Source: a virus
Direction: 5' to 3' (one strand)
IMG/VR virus record: IMGVR_UViG_3300046535_000434
Coordinates: 1 to 30,483 of that record
Length of the DNA stretch: 30,483 nucleotides
The notes under the pieces are model-generated. The model ran no database searches. It was not told the DNA's origin and saw nothing but the letters and a program-made list of their open reading frames with translations. Of this stretch, positions 1 to 6,549 are shown one piece after another. Numbering within the stretch: position 1 is the first letter of the stretch; every line of letters begins with the position of its first letter. A program made the translations under genes and the position numbers.

Positions 1-1262
1 CACCCGGACGGGACAGCAGTGAACGCCACCGTCGACGAGTGGAGCGCAGCGGCCGAGACGAGCATCGCCCCGTTGGTCACCGTGGTGATCCCCGGTATGT
101 CGACCACGGTCCCCGACGTGTTGTTGTAGGACACGGTCGACCCGGTGACGTCGACCGGGGTAACCGAGTCCACCCCGGAGAAACGGGTCATTGCCCCGGT
201 GACCCGGTCCGCGGTCGCGTCGTGCGTCCACGTGTAATCAGCCGGTTCGGACCCGGTCGCAAACCGGCAGTACAGCCCGGAGAGCTCCCCGGCGGTCCCG
301 GTGCTAGGCGTGGTCTGCGCCGTACCCAGCAGGGTCCACCCGGATTGCGACGCGGTCAGGGTCCGCTGCGATGCGTTCGTGTCCTTCGTGACTGTGATCG
401 CAGCGACCAGCAACTCACCGGACGTCGTCCCCGCCGGGACAGGAACGACTACCGACGACGACGCAACATTTTCGTAGAGCGTCGGGGTGCCCTGCGGCGT
501 GATGGTCGACCCGCCACCGGGCACGGTCCGTGTGCCGGTAGCGGCCTGCGTGACATGCGGCAGAGTTTGATCCGCTGTACCGGTGACGTCGCCGGTAGCA
601 ACTGGCCCCAACCAACCCACCGTGGTAATAGCCAGATCGTCTAGCCAGAACGTCCCCGGCAGAGTCGCACCGCCCTGCACCGCGCCGAACTGATGCTGTG
701 TGACCTGCGCCCCGAGGTTCTGCGTTGCGGCCAGCGCCGACGACTCGTCCGCGGTAGTCCCGTCCGGGGTGGTCTTGAATATCCGCACATCAAATTGCCC
801 GACAGTTGTCGATGCCTTGATGTGCCACTCGACGCGGTTCCATGCGTTCAACGTCAGCGAGGCGGTTGACGTGAACAGGCTTGTATTTCCAGAACCCCCG
901 TCGAGTCGGACCTTCCCGGCAGTTGTTACCGCGACCCGGGCGACGTTCGTCCCCGCGTTCTGCGAACGGTAAAACAGCCACGTCGCGGCAGGGTTGGCGG
1001 TCAGGTAGATGTACGCGCGGCCCCAGAACTCCGTCTGACTACCGACCGCAGCGGCCCACTCCGCGTAGGTCGTCGACGACGCGGCCGGGGTGAGCTTCGC
1101 GGACAGGGCACCATGAGCGGCCCGCGCGTTGTCAAACGCAAACGGTGTTGCCCCACCGATGGACACCGAGTCGAATGCATCACCCGAAGCCCCGCCACTA
1201 TTCGCGGCGCTGATCGTGGTGGTGTTGGTGCCGCCCTCGAAACTATTGCTGACGGCGACCAC
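1..1262 (-). CDS. Tail fibre / minor tail protein with LamG-like N-terminal domain (partial, C-terminus off the window)
   Basis: The frame is open from a GTG at 1262 to the left edge, about 420 codons, with no stop seen. The start is set by an in-frame TGA two codons upstream and a GGGGTGA Shine-Dalgarno-like stretch just before the GTG. The N-terminus (NSFEGGTNTTTISAANSGG) opens a roughly 200-residue beta-rich, Ser/Thr/Gly-rich domain of the concanavalin A/LamG type, including EFWGRAYIYLT and NAWNRVEWHIKAS. A second beta-rich region follows. Such folds are common in receptor-binding tail fibres of actinobacteriophages. It is the last gene seen, downstream of the beta-helix spike. The structural role is inferred from fold pattern and position; which ligand it binds cannot be told. 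Confidence 0.75.
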   Translation of the reverse strand, partial: MVAVSNSFEGGTNTTTISAANSGGASGDAFDSVSIGGATPFAFDNARAAHGALSAKLTPAASSTTYAEWAAAVGSQTEFWGRAYIYLTANPAATWLFYRSQNAGTNVARVAVTTAGKVRLDGGSGNTSLFTSTASLTLNAWNRVEWHIKASTTVGQFDVRIFKTTPDGTTADESSALAATQNLGAQVTQHQFGAVQGGATLPGTFWLDDLAITTVGWLGPVATGDVTGTADQTLPHVTQAATGTRTVPGGGSTITPQGTPTLYENVASSSVVVPVPAGTTSGELLVAAITVTKDTNASQRTLTASQSGWTLLGTAQTTPSTGTAGELSGLYCRFATGSEPADYTWTHDATADRVTGAMTRFSGVDSVTPVDVTGSTVSYNNTSGTVVDIPGITTVTNGAMLVSAAALHSSTVAFTAVPSG

Positions 1263-1273
1263 GAGTCACCCCG

Positions 1274-1312
1274 CTACCTGGCCGGCCATACCGGCGCCGG
1301 TTGTGATTTCAT
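1274..1312 (-). CDS. 12-codon micro-ORF between spike and fibre genes
   Basis: An ATG overlaps the spike stop codon as TGATG and opens a frame reading MKSQPAPVWPAR before a TAG. The fibre GTG lies 11 nt further on. It could be a coupling leader that carries ribosomes to the fibre start, or simply chance. No function is proposed. Confidence 0.25.
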   Translation of the reverse strand: MKSQPAPVWPAR

Positions 1313-2268
1313 CAGACCGGGTTTCCGTTTGTGTCGGTGTTGTCGTGCCACGTGACGGGCATCTTGACGGACTTATAGGCTTTGCCGCCCTCGAACCGTG
1401 TCCCGCCCCCGAAAGTGTTCCCGCGGATCGTCACGTCGTTGATCAGTTGCCCGGTCGACCCTGGCACAGCGAACACCGTGTAGTTACCGCCCGTCAGCCA
1501 GCAATCCTCGATCAGGATCGGCCCGGACGGCTGCCCCCCCAAATCGTTCTTGAGGATCGCGCAACTATTCCCGTAGATACCTTCGGCCGGTGTCGCCACG
1601 TTGACATCGCAACGCCTCACGATGACGTTCTTACCGGACCCCTCGCATTGCATCCCGTCCGCGTGCGCGCCCGCTTCCGGGGTCAGGTGATGAATCCAAG
1701 AGTCCTCGAGCGTCACGTTGGAACCGAGCTTCACCCCGTCCTGCAGGGTGCTGTGGATGTTCAGGCGGCGGCCGGTCCAGGACCCGCCCATGATGCCGTT
1801 CTTGGCGCCGGTCAGTTCCGTGTCCTCGATGGTGACCGACCCGGCCCCGGACACTCGGACGCACCAATTAGAGCCGCTCGAGCTCGTCACCCGGCAGTTG
1901 CGAACCATGACGCCCGGGTGCGTGACGTTGATAACCCCGGCGATGTCCAGGTCTTCGATGACTTGCCCGGCCTTGGTGCTGGACACGGTGCCGGACTTTG
2001 CGAGGACGGTCCCGGCGGGTACGCCGGTGTTGTCCGGTCCGGGCCGGCTGACGGCGGGCGGGTCAACGGGTGGCGGATCCACAGGTGGCGGGTCGGGGAT
2101 CGGGTCAGGGTCCGGCGGCGGATCAACAGGACCCGGGTCGACAGGCGGGTCGACAGGACCAGGATCAACAGGTGGCGGATCCACCGGCGGCGAGCTCGGC
2201 GCGACCAGCGCCAACACCTCACCCCGGAACCGATCGAACACAGCGGCCAGATCAGATTCGATACCCAT
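1312..2268 (-). CDS. Tail spike with Pro-rich stalk and right-handed beta-helix domain
   Basis: 318 aa. The chosen ATG overlaps the upstream stop as TAATG. Residues 1-22 are a short amphipathic head (MGIESDLAAVFDRFRGEVLA). Residues 24-76 are a low-complexity stalk of PVDPPP and PVDPGP repeats. Residues about 90-318 show parallel beta-helix (pectate-lyase-like) periodicity, with recurrent turns such as VTIEDTELTGAKNG, NVTLEDSWIHHL and ILIEDCWLTGG. A HADGMQ motif sits where actinobacterial polysaccharide-lyase-like beta-helices carry an acidic cleft. The layout (anchor, rigid stalk, beta-helix) fits a receptor-binding or surface-glycan-degrading spike. Enzymatic activity is inference; it could be binding only. 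Confidence 0.82.
   Translation of the reverse strand: MGIESDLAAVFDRFRGEVLALVAPSSPPVDPPPVDPGPVDPPVDPGPVDPPPDPDPIPDPPPVDPPPVDPPAVSRPGPDNTGVPAGTVLAKSGTVSSTKAGQVIEDLDIAGVINVTHPGVMVRNCRVTSSSGSNWCVRVSGAGSVTIEDTELTGAKNGIMGGSWTGRRLNIHSTLQDGVKLGSNVTLEDSWIHHLTPEAGAHADGMQCEGSGKNVIVRRCDVNVATPAEGIYGNSCAILKNDLGGQPSGPILIEDCWLTGGNYTVFAVPGSTGQLINDVTIRGNTFGGGTRFEGGKAYKSVKMPVTWHDNTDTNGNPV
2041..2199 (-). repeat. Degenerate ~12-bp tandem repeats encoding the Pro-Val-Asp stalk of the spike
   Basis: The plus strand shows repeated GGATCAACAGG, GGTGGCGGATCCAC and GGGTCGACAGG units, which read as PVDPPP/PVDPGP in the minus-strand frame. Such repeats can expand or contract by slippage, altering stalk length. Confidence 0.7.
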
Positions 2269-2684
2269 TACTGCGCCGGCATGGTGATGACCCATGACGT
2301 GACGGAAATCGTTCCGCCCGCCACGATGGACACCGAGTCGAGGATCAGGTCAGCGGCCGACGTGCCGACCGAGCCGTCGATGATGGCCACGGCGTTGGAG
2401 TCCAGTGCCCGGAACCATGTCGCGGTGCCCGTCGCGTCCGCGGATGAGTCAGCGGTGATAGCCGATGCGGTGGCCACCCCGTTCGACCCCGTAGGGAACG
2501 CCGGATCAGAACAGGTCAGGGTGCCGAGCAGGACCTGCGCACCGACCGCGGTGCCCGGGCCGGCGGGTTGGGTGCCGGTGTAAATCTTGATCGTCGCAGC
2601 ACCCGCCCCAGCGTCTAGCAGGGTCGTCAGCGCGTTCACCATCGCGTTGCGGGCAGCATTGGAAATGATCGTGTTCAGTGCCAT
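2268..2684 (-). CDS. Conserved phage structural protein, probably tail-tip or adhesion-associated
   Basis: 138 aa starting at an ATG behind a strong GCAGGAGG ribosome site. The sequence (MALNTIISNAARNAMVNALTTLLD at the N-terminus) is an amphipathic helix followed by a beta-rich, Ser/Thr/Ala-rich body with TATWFRALDSNAVAIIDGSVG and ends in ISVTSWVITMPAQ. This pattern resembles small proteins seen in many phages near tail-fibre genes. No catalytic motif or membrane segment is visible. It begins a three-gene receptor-binding group and its stop overlaps the spike start. The exact function is unknown; the structural role comes from neighbours and composition. Confidence 0.7.
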   Translation of the reverse strand: MALNTIISNAARNAMVNALTTLLDAGAGAATIKIYTGTQPAGPGTAVGAQVLLGTLTCSDPAFPTGSNGVATASAITADSSADATGTATWFRALDSNAVAIIDGSVGTSAADLILDSVSIVAGGTISVTSWVITMPAQ

Positions 2685-2735
2685 GCGGTTGGCCTCCTGC
2701 TATGTCGCGGTCCGTCCGGTCCCGCTCAGGATAGG

Positions 2736-3179
2736 TCAAGCAGTTACCGGGACCAGTGACCCCAACAGGTCGCGCGTCACGATCGACCCGGGCACCCACT
2801 GGCCCCCCGCTGACTCACAAACAAGAAGCCCATCGTTGCGGACGTAGAACACGGCGGCCGATCCGACCTCCTGCCACCATGACCGGTGCTTGAGGGGTTG
2901 GGTCAGTTTGTGAATGACGATCCCCGCGGCTACCTGCGCCGCGAGGGTCCGCGGCAGGGTCACGACCTTCACCGAGTTTGGTAGCCCCTTGTGATCGTTC
3001 AGTTGCAACCGCATCGTGTCAGCGTCCACGACCTGAATCGCCAGGACCTCGGCGTATTCGGGGATGAACCATTGCACGATGTCCCCTGTGGTGATCCGTG
3101 TGACGTCCCAATCTTGGGATTCCCAGGTACCGGGTTGCCCGGGGATCGTCACTAGCCGGTCGTCGCCCCCGTGCGTCAC
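2736..3179 (-). CDS. Hypothetical protein downstream of the holin-like gene
   Basis: 147 aa, GTG start overlapping the stop of the holin-like gene as GTGA. A longer frame runs further upstream but lies inside the neighbouring gene and looks like out-of-frame sequence. The protein is a beta-rich soluble domain (GTWESQDWDVTRITTGDIVQ, then EYAEVLAIQVVDADTMRLQL) followed by an alternating region with KHRSWWQEVGSAAVFYVRND. It has no signal peptide, membrane segment or recognised motif. Being coupled to the lysis cassette and ahead of the receptor-binding genes, it could be either a lysis accessory or a small virion protein. I do not recognise a family. Confidence 0.65.
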   Translation of the reverse strand: MTHGGDDRLVTIPGQPGTWESQDWDVTRITTGDIVQWFIPEYAEVLAIQVVDADTMRLQLNDHKGLPNSVKVVTLPRTLAAQVAAGIVIHKLTQPLKHRSWWQEVGSAAVFYVRNDGLLVCESAGGQWVPGSIVTRDLLGSLVPVTA

Positions 3180-3469
3180 GGCCCGACCACGCCCACCGTG
3201 ACCGGTTGGGTGAGTGTGTTCGCCTTCCGGTACGCCCCGTAAGCGGCGAGGATCGGTGTCGCCACCGTCAGGATCAGGGACGCAATCACCCAAATTTGAG
3301 GGTCCACCGATGGCAGCGTGTCCGGCGCCGACTCCAACCACGTGGCCAGCAGTGCGAGCACCGCGGGGATAGCACCCCATATCACCGCGGAGACGGCCTT
3401 CTCCGGGTTTGTCGGCGGCGCAGGATCGCCCACAGCTAGGACGGTCCCGGCGGGCAGGGCATCAGCCAT
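3176..3469 (-). CDS. Holin-like protein with two transmembrane helices
   Basis: 97 aa from the second of two adjacent ATGs; that one sits six bases after GGGAG, whereas the first is only three bases away. It overlaps the stop of the upstream lytic-enzyme gene as TGATG. The N-terminal 20 residues are soluble and Pro-rich. Transmembrane helix one is about 26-44 (AVIWGAIPAVLALLATWL). Helix two is about 60-80 (IWVIASLILTVATPILAAYGAY). A Lys/Arg turn and a short tail follow. The two-helix topology next to cell-wall lytic genes is what is known for many actinophage holins, which permeabilise the membrane at lysis. The call rests on topology and context. Confidence 0.65.
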   Translation of the reverse strand: MADALPAGTVLAVGDPAPPTNPEKAVSAVIWGAIPAVLALLATWLESAPDTLPSVDPQIWVIASLILTVATPILAAYGAYRKANTLTQPVTVGVVGP

Positions 3470-4068
3470 CATTTGCTCCCTTGATCGGTGAACCAACGCG
3501 GATGGTAGTTGTCCACCATTCCCCGGACCCGCGTGACCCGGTGGAAGTAGTTCAGTGTCTCCGGCGCATTCCAGAACGCCACGTCCCGGGCCTCCCGGGT
3601 GATCGCCTCATCAAACCCGGGGATGGCCCACCGTTGAACACGCCAGCACCATTCGACGACGTCACCCGTCTTATCCGCGGCGGCCAACTGCCGGAGGGTT
3701 TCAGTGACGATCCATTCCGTGTTCATGCACTGGACGATGCTGCCCCAACCAGCCCACGGCCGAGCGGCCAGCGTCGTTGCTTCGGAGGGGGACGCCTGCG
3801 TCGGACCAACGGACACACCGTTGTGACCGACCCAACCGGCGGGCCAACCCCCGCGCTCGAGCTCCCGGCGGGACTCGACCCGCAGCACAGCGCGTTGCGA
3901 CTCTTTCAACCCCGGCGCGGTGCCATCGTTCGCCAGCACCCGCCAATCGGATTCGGCGTCGACGATCAGCATTATCGCGAACAGCAGATCGAACCGCCCG
4001 GGGTAGTGGTCCCGCCACGTCCGCACCGTGTCGTTCAGGACGAGGTCCCGCGGGTCGAGCCCCGACAT
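3469..4068 (-). CDS. Probable lysozyme/transglycosylase-like cell-wall hydrolase (putative endolysin component)
   Basis: 199 aa from an ATG lacking a clear Shine-Dalgarno, 23 nt after the amidase stop. Residues 29-45 (LFAIMLIVDAESDWRVL) resemble the helix carrying the catalytic Glu of SLT/lysozyme-fold enzymes; E39 is the candidate. VSVGPTQASP at about 86-93 resembles the conserved loop that follows in that fold. The C-terminal half is helical and Trp-rich (VVEWCWRVQRW, NYFHRVTRVRGMVDNYHP). It lies between the amidase and a holin-like gene, so a role in peptidoglycan cleavage at lysis is reasonable. The family assignment is uncertain because the motifs are degenerate; a non-enzymatic lysis partner remains possible. 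Confidence 0.5.
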   Translation of the reverse strand: MSGLDPRDLVLNDTVRTWRDHYPGRFDLLFAIMLIVDAESDWRVLANDGTAPGLKESQRAVLRVESRRELERGGWPAGWVGHNGVSVGPTQASPSEATTLAARPWAGWGSIVQCMNTEWIVTETLRQLAAADKTGDVVEWCWRVQRWAIPGFDEAITREARDVAFWNAPETLNYFHRVTRVRGMVDNYHPRWFTDQGSK

Positions 4069-4091
4069 GTCAATCGACGACGTCGGCGGGG

Positions 4092-4925
4092 TCAGCCTTT
4101 TGGGAGGGAGTTACCCATCCGTTCGCACTGTTCGCGGGCACTCTTGAGCTGATCCGCGTTCATCTCAATGGCGGTGCTGTGAGCGCCCCACCATCCCAAC
4201 GCCTCACCCTGCTGGAAATACCCTTGGCTAGGGATTTGGTAGAACACGCCCGGCCCGGTTGCATAGTCGAAGTTGTCGCAGCGGATCAATCTCGTGAGCG
4301 GCATGTTGTCGTCGTCCTCTTCGTTGTCGGATGGTGCTGCCCCGCCGGTACCTCCGGCGGGCTGGGGGTTAGGGGAAGGTGTGCCGCCCACGGCGGCGCC
4401 GGAGGTCCATTGCTGGACCATTTGCATGAATATCGCGTAGGGGAACCCCTGACCGGGGTCGGTATGGTTCGTCCCCCCGAGCGTTGCGGAGATGTCCGCG
4501 TGGGTACAGAACCCGCGTTCACCGTTCCTGATCTGCCCGAGTGACAGCCACCGGAGGGGGATGCCCTTCGCTGCGGCGACCTCCGCGGCCCGCTTCGCGT
4601 CCAACCGCACGGCGGCGAACTGATCGCCCGTCGTCCACTCCGCGAATGAGTAGCGCGCGTAGCCGACGACTTCTAGTCCGATACCTACTTGGTTCCCGTT
4701 GCCGCAATGCCAACCCACGGTGGAGAGGTTCAGCAGGTCCACCGTTTCCCCGGGGTCGGTCATGGAATGCGGGCTGACGCCGGCGTTCTGGATCCACCCG
4801 TTCGCGAGGTCCCACGCAAGCCCCCGGCGGGCCGGTGCTTCGAGGGAGTGAATGACGATCAGGGAGGGTTGCCCGGGCCGGTACCCGCCACCATGGGAGG
4901 GGGCCTGCACGAATCGATTAGCCAC
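4092..4925 (-). CDS. N-acetylmuramoyl-L-alanine amidase endolysin (Amidase_2 fold)
   Basis: 277 aa with a GTG start that overlaps the upstream stop; a longer frame from 5021 runs through the neighbouring gene and is rejected. The Amidase_2 domain spans about 12-165. Zinc ligands are likely H26 (LIVIHSLE), H142 (FCTHADIS) and D156 (HTDPGQGFP), and the conserved Glu is in GLEVVGYA. GWHCGN at 71-76 is another family hallmark. Residues 178-207 form a Pro/Gly/Asp-rich linker, and 208-277 a separate C-terminal domain that probably binds the cell wall. It has no signal peptide, so export would depend on a holin. The enzyme cuts the amide bond between MurNAc and the stem peptide at lysis. Confidence 0.88.
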   Translation of the reverse strand: MANRFVQAPSHGGGYRPGQPSLIVIHSLEAPARRGLAWDLANGWIQNAGVSPHSMTDPGETVDLLNLSTVGWHCGNGNQVGIGLEVVGYARYSFAEWTTGDQFAAVRLDAKRAAEVAAAKGIPLRWLSLGQIRNGERGFCTHADISATLGGTNHTDPGQGFPYAIFMQMVQQWTSGAAVGGTPSPNPQPAGGTGGAAPSDNEEDDDNMPLTRLIRCDNFDYATGPGVFYQIPSQGYFQQGEALGWWGAHSTAIEMNADQLKSAREQCERMGNSLPKG

Positions 4926-5121
4926 GGTCGGCCGCCTGCGTTTCGAGTTCCCGCGCGTCGAGCCGGTGAACGGCCTCGGCCACTGCTTCGGCGGGCACAG
5001 CCAACCGGCAGGGCGGTTCATCCTGCTCGGCCGCGCGGGCCTCCATCTCGTCCAGGAGCGCCGAATATTGCTCGTCGGTTAGGTTCCCCTCGGCGGAGGG
5101 GTCGTCATCGTTGAGAGGCAT
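4918..5121 (-). CDS. Small acidic hypothetical protein ahead of the amidase
   Basis: 67 aa, ATG start without a convincing Shine-Dalgarno. The product begins MPLNDDDPSAEGNLTDEQYSALLDEMEARAAEQ, an acidic helical segment, and ends in a helix rich in Ala, Glu and Arg. Its TAA overlaps the GTG of the amidase gene, so it is placed for coupled translation. It has no membrane segment or known motif. The position suggests a lysis-cassette accessory, but this is inference only. The frame is supported by tight packing and actinobacterial-type composition. Confidence 0.6.
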   Translation of the reverse strand: MPLNDDDPSAEGNLTDEQYSALLDEMEARAAEQDEPPCRLAVPAEAVAEAVHRLDARELETQAADRG

Positions 5122-5146
5122 ACAGGGGATGGTAACGCTAAGCGGC

Positions 5147-5473
5147 CTAGTCCTGCCGTTGCGTCACCCTATGGCGCGCCCGGTACTGTTCCCGCTCATA
5201 CCCACCGACGAGGGCAACCCCGGACGACATGACCAGTAGCCACATCACGGCGTTAACGTAGGGCGCCCATTCCCACGGTGGGATCACAGGGGTTGTTGAC
5301 CCGGCGATGACGAGGGACGCCCAACCGACCACGGCCACCGTCCCCAGCAGGTAGGCGATCGCCCGGGTGTCCCAGTACGTCCAGAACCGTGTTGACGTCA
5401 CATACCGCAGCAGCATGTAGGTGAACAGGATGGGTGTCAGTACCCGCCCGATGTCGTCGATAAAATAGATCAC
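5147..5473 (-). CDS. Three-helix membrane protein of the lysis cassette
   Basis: 108 aa, GTG start overlapping the upstream stop as GTGA. Three hydrophobic helices are visible: about 11-25 (VLTPILFTYMLLRYV), 37-58 (RAIAYLLGTVAVVGWASLVIAG) and 72-92 (YVNAVMWLLVMSSGVALVGGY). A positively charged tail (EREQYRARHRVTQRQD) follows, consistent with a cytoplasmic C-terminus. Small membrane proteins of this kind commonly accompany endolysin genes in actinophages and may act as holin partners or antiholins. That function is inferred from topology and location; nothing in the sequence proves pore formation. Confidence 0.72.
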   Translation of the reverse strand: MIYFIDDIGRVLTPILFTYMLLRYVTSTRFWTYWDTRAIAYLLGTVAVVGWASLVIAGSTTPVIPPWEWAPYVNAVMWLLVMSSGVALVGGYEREQYRARHRVTQRQD

Positions 5474-5667
5474 GATGCACGCCCCGTTACTTCATTCCAC
5501 CGATCACGAAAATGGTTGGCCGAGTCGATTCGGTCCCACCATTCGGCGGCCCTCTGCTCAACTTCCGCGAGTAGGTGCGCGTGCTTGCTTGTTTTCTCTG
5601 CGCGTGCTTCCGCTTCGGCGGGGTCGATCCATTCCCGGCCTTCAGGGTCATCCGGTTTGGTTGCCAT
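5470..5667 (-). CDS. Small hypothetical helical protein
   Basis: 65 aa, ATG start lying inside the end of the upstream coiled-coil gene (20-nt overlap). A GTG one codon earlier is possible but adds nothing. The product is charged and helical (WIDPAEAEARAEKTSKHAHLLAEVEQRAAEWWDRI), with a coiled-coil-like heptad pattern through residues 17-45. It has no Cys and no membrane segment. It is coupled on both sides, to a membrane-anchored coiled-coil protein upstream and a three-helix membrane protein downstream, so it may pair with one of them. No family is recognised. Confidence 0.65.
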   Translation of the reverse strand: MATKPDDPEGREWIDPAEAEARAEKTSKHAHLLAEVEQRAAEWWDRIDSANHFRDRWNEVTGRAS

Positions 5668-6166
5668 CACTACCCACGTTAGGCGGTAACTGTTCGTTCA
5701 GGGGGGATGCACTCAGCACGTGCGCGACGGTTCGTAGGGCGGTGTCAGTAGTTCGGAGTCTAGCCCCGGTAAGGGTTTTGTACGCCTCGTCGGTCAGGTT
5801 GAACGCTGACCAAACCTGATCGAGTTGCCTAGCCATCTGCCCGAGCCGGTAGTCCCGGTCCGCCCTGACGTCGTCCAGTTGCTGATCCCGGTCGGCCACC
5901 CTCGCATCGGCGGCGGCCTTCGCGTCGACGATGCGTGACTCAGCCAGTTGGTTCGCCCGGTCCCGTTCCGCTTGATGCTCGGCGGCCTGCTGCGCCAACC
6001 GTTCCCGTAAACCCTCAACCTGACCCTGCCATTGCGCGATGTGCTCATTGTGGGAACTGATCGTGATGAGTTTGTTTTTCAGGATCGCCCGGAGCGCCCA
6101 CGCCCCGCCGGCTAGGGAGCCAAGCGCGCCTAGTGCGGCGATGATGACGCCAACGGTCGGCTCCAC
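5648..6166 (-). CDS. Membrane-anchored coiled-coil protein (spanin/Rz-like topology)
   Basis: 172 aa with a GTG start behind GGAGGGGGCGA. One N-terminal hydrophobic helix (about 5-28, VGVIIAALGALGSLAGGAWALRAIL) is followed by a long charged heptad-rich region at about 37-125, with LRERLAQQAAEHQAERDRANQL and DRDQQLDDVRADRDYRLGQM. A polar, less ordered tail completes it. This N-in/C-out anchor plus coiled coil recalls i-spanin (Rz) architecture, but spanins are known from Gram-negative hosts with outer membranes. In an actinobacterial phage it may bridge to an outer mycomembrane or be a lysis regulator. The function is unproven. Confidence 0.68.
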   Translation of the reverse strand: MEPTVGVIIAALGALGSLAGGAWALRAILKNKLITISSHNEHIAQWQGQVEGLRERLAQQAAEHQAERDRANQLAESRIVDAKAAADARVADRDQQLDDVRADRDYRLGQMARQLDQVWSAFNLTDEAYKTLTGARLRTTDTALRTVAHVLSASPLNEQLPPNVGSDGNQTG

Positions 6167-6217
6167 ACTCGCCCCCTCCGTTGGTGACCGGCTGTGCCCG
6201 CTCTATCACTGCCAGTA

Positions 6218-6239
6218 TCCGACACGTTGGGGTGTCGGA
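6218..6239 (-). terminator. Hairpin between the tail module and the lysis cassette
   Basis: A perfect 8-bp inverted repeat (TCCGACAC / GTGTCGGA) with a six-base loop lies in the 80-base gap between the last tail gene and the coiled-coil gene. There is no T-tract after it on the minus strand, so it is better seen as an attenuator or mRNA-processing hairpin than a strong intrinsic terminator. Confidence 0.4.
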
Positions 6240-6246
6240 GCGACAA

Positions 6247-6549
6247 CTACGGGACCGAGTCCTGCCCGTCGATCACGGCCCCCTCCGGCCCGAACGTAAC
6301 CCAAACCTTGTGCGACACAGTCGGCGTATACCCCATCAGGTAACGGCACGTCGCAACGGTCCCGTTCGTCAACGTCACAGACGCGGTCGTCGAACCCCCG
6401 GTGTATGCGGTGATCGTCCCCCGCTGCCGGTACGTCAACCGGCGCCCACCGAGGAACGCCTGCACCGTGGCTTCCAACTGCCGGACCCGCTCCGTCAGTG
6501 CTTGCACGTTCGCCAGATCGCTAGCGGGGTTCACACCCGGGGCTCTCAT
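6247..6549 (-). CDS. Small minor tail protein with coiled coil and beta domain
   Basis: 100 aa, ATG start overlapping the upstream gene as ATGA. Residues 13-35 (LANVQALTERVRQLEATVQAFLG) form a short coiled coil suited to trimerisation. Residues 40-95 form a beta-rich domain (GTITAYTGGSTTASVTLTN, then VWVTFGPEGAVIDG) with OB-like character, seen in small proteins next to phage baseplate hubs. It is coupled to the Gp37-like hub gene and is the last of the contiguous tail genes. A role in the tail tip is inferred. Confidence 0.7.
   Translation of the reverse strand: MRAPGVNPASDLANVQALTERVRQLEATVQAFLGGRRLTYRQRGTITAYTGGSTTASVTLTNGTVATCRYLMGYTPTVSHKVWVTFGPEGAVIDGQDSVP

Noticed and set aside
1129-2583. 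Long plus-strand open frame (484 codons) opposite the spike gene
   Set aside because: It is the antisense shadow of the GC-rich beta-helix and stalk genes. It has no ribosome site, spans a real gene boundary, and the minus-strand frames show recognisable protein features.
2685-2738. Possible promoter with TTGACC before the gene ending at 2268
   Set aside because: No -10 box stands at 16-18 bases, so the hexamer alone is not convincing. The strong ribosome site there is enough to explain expression.
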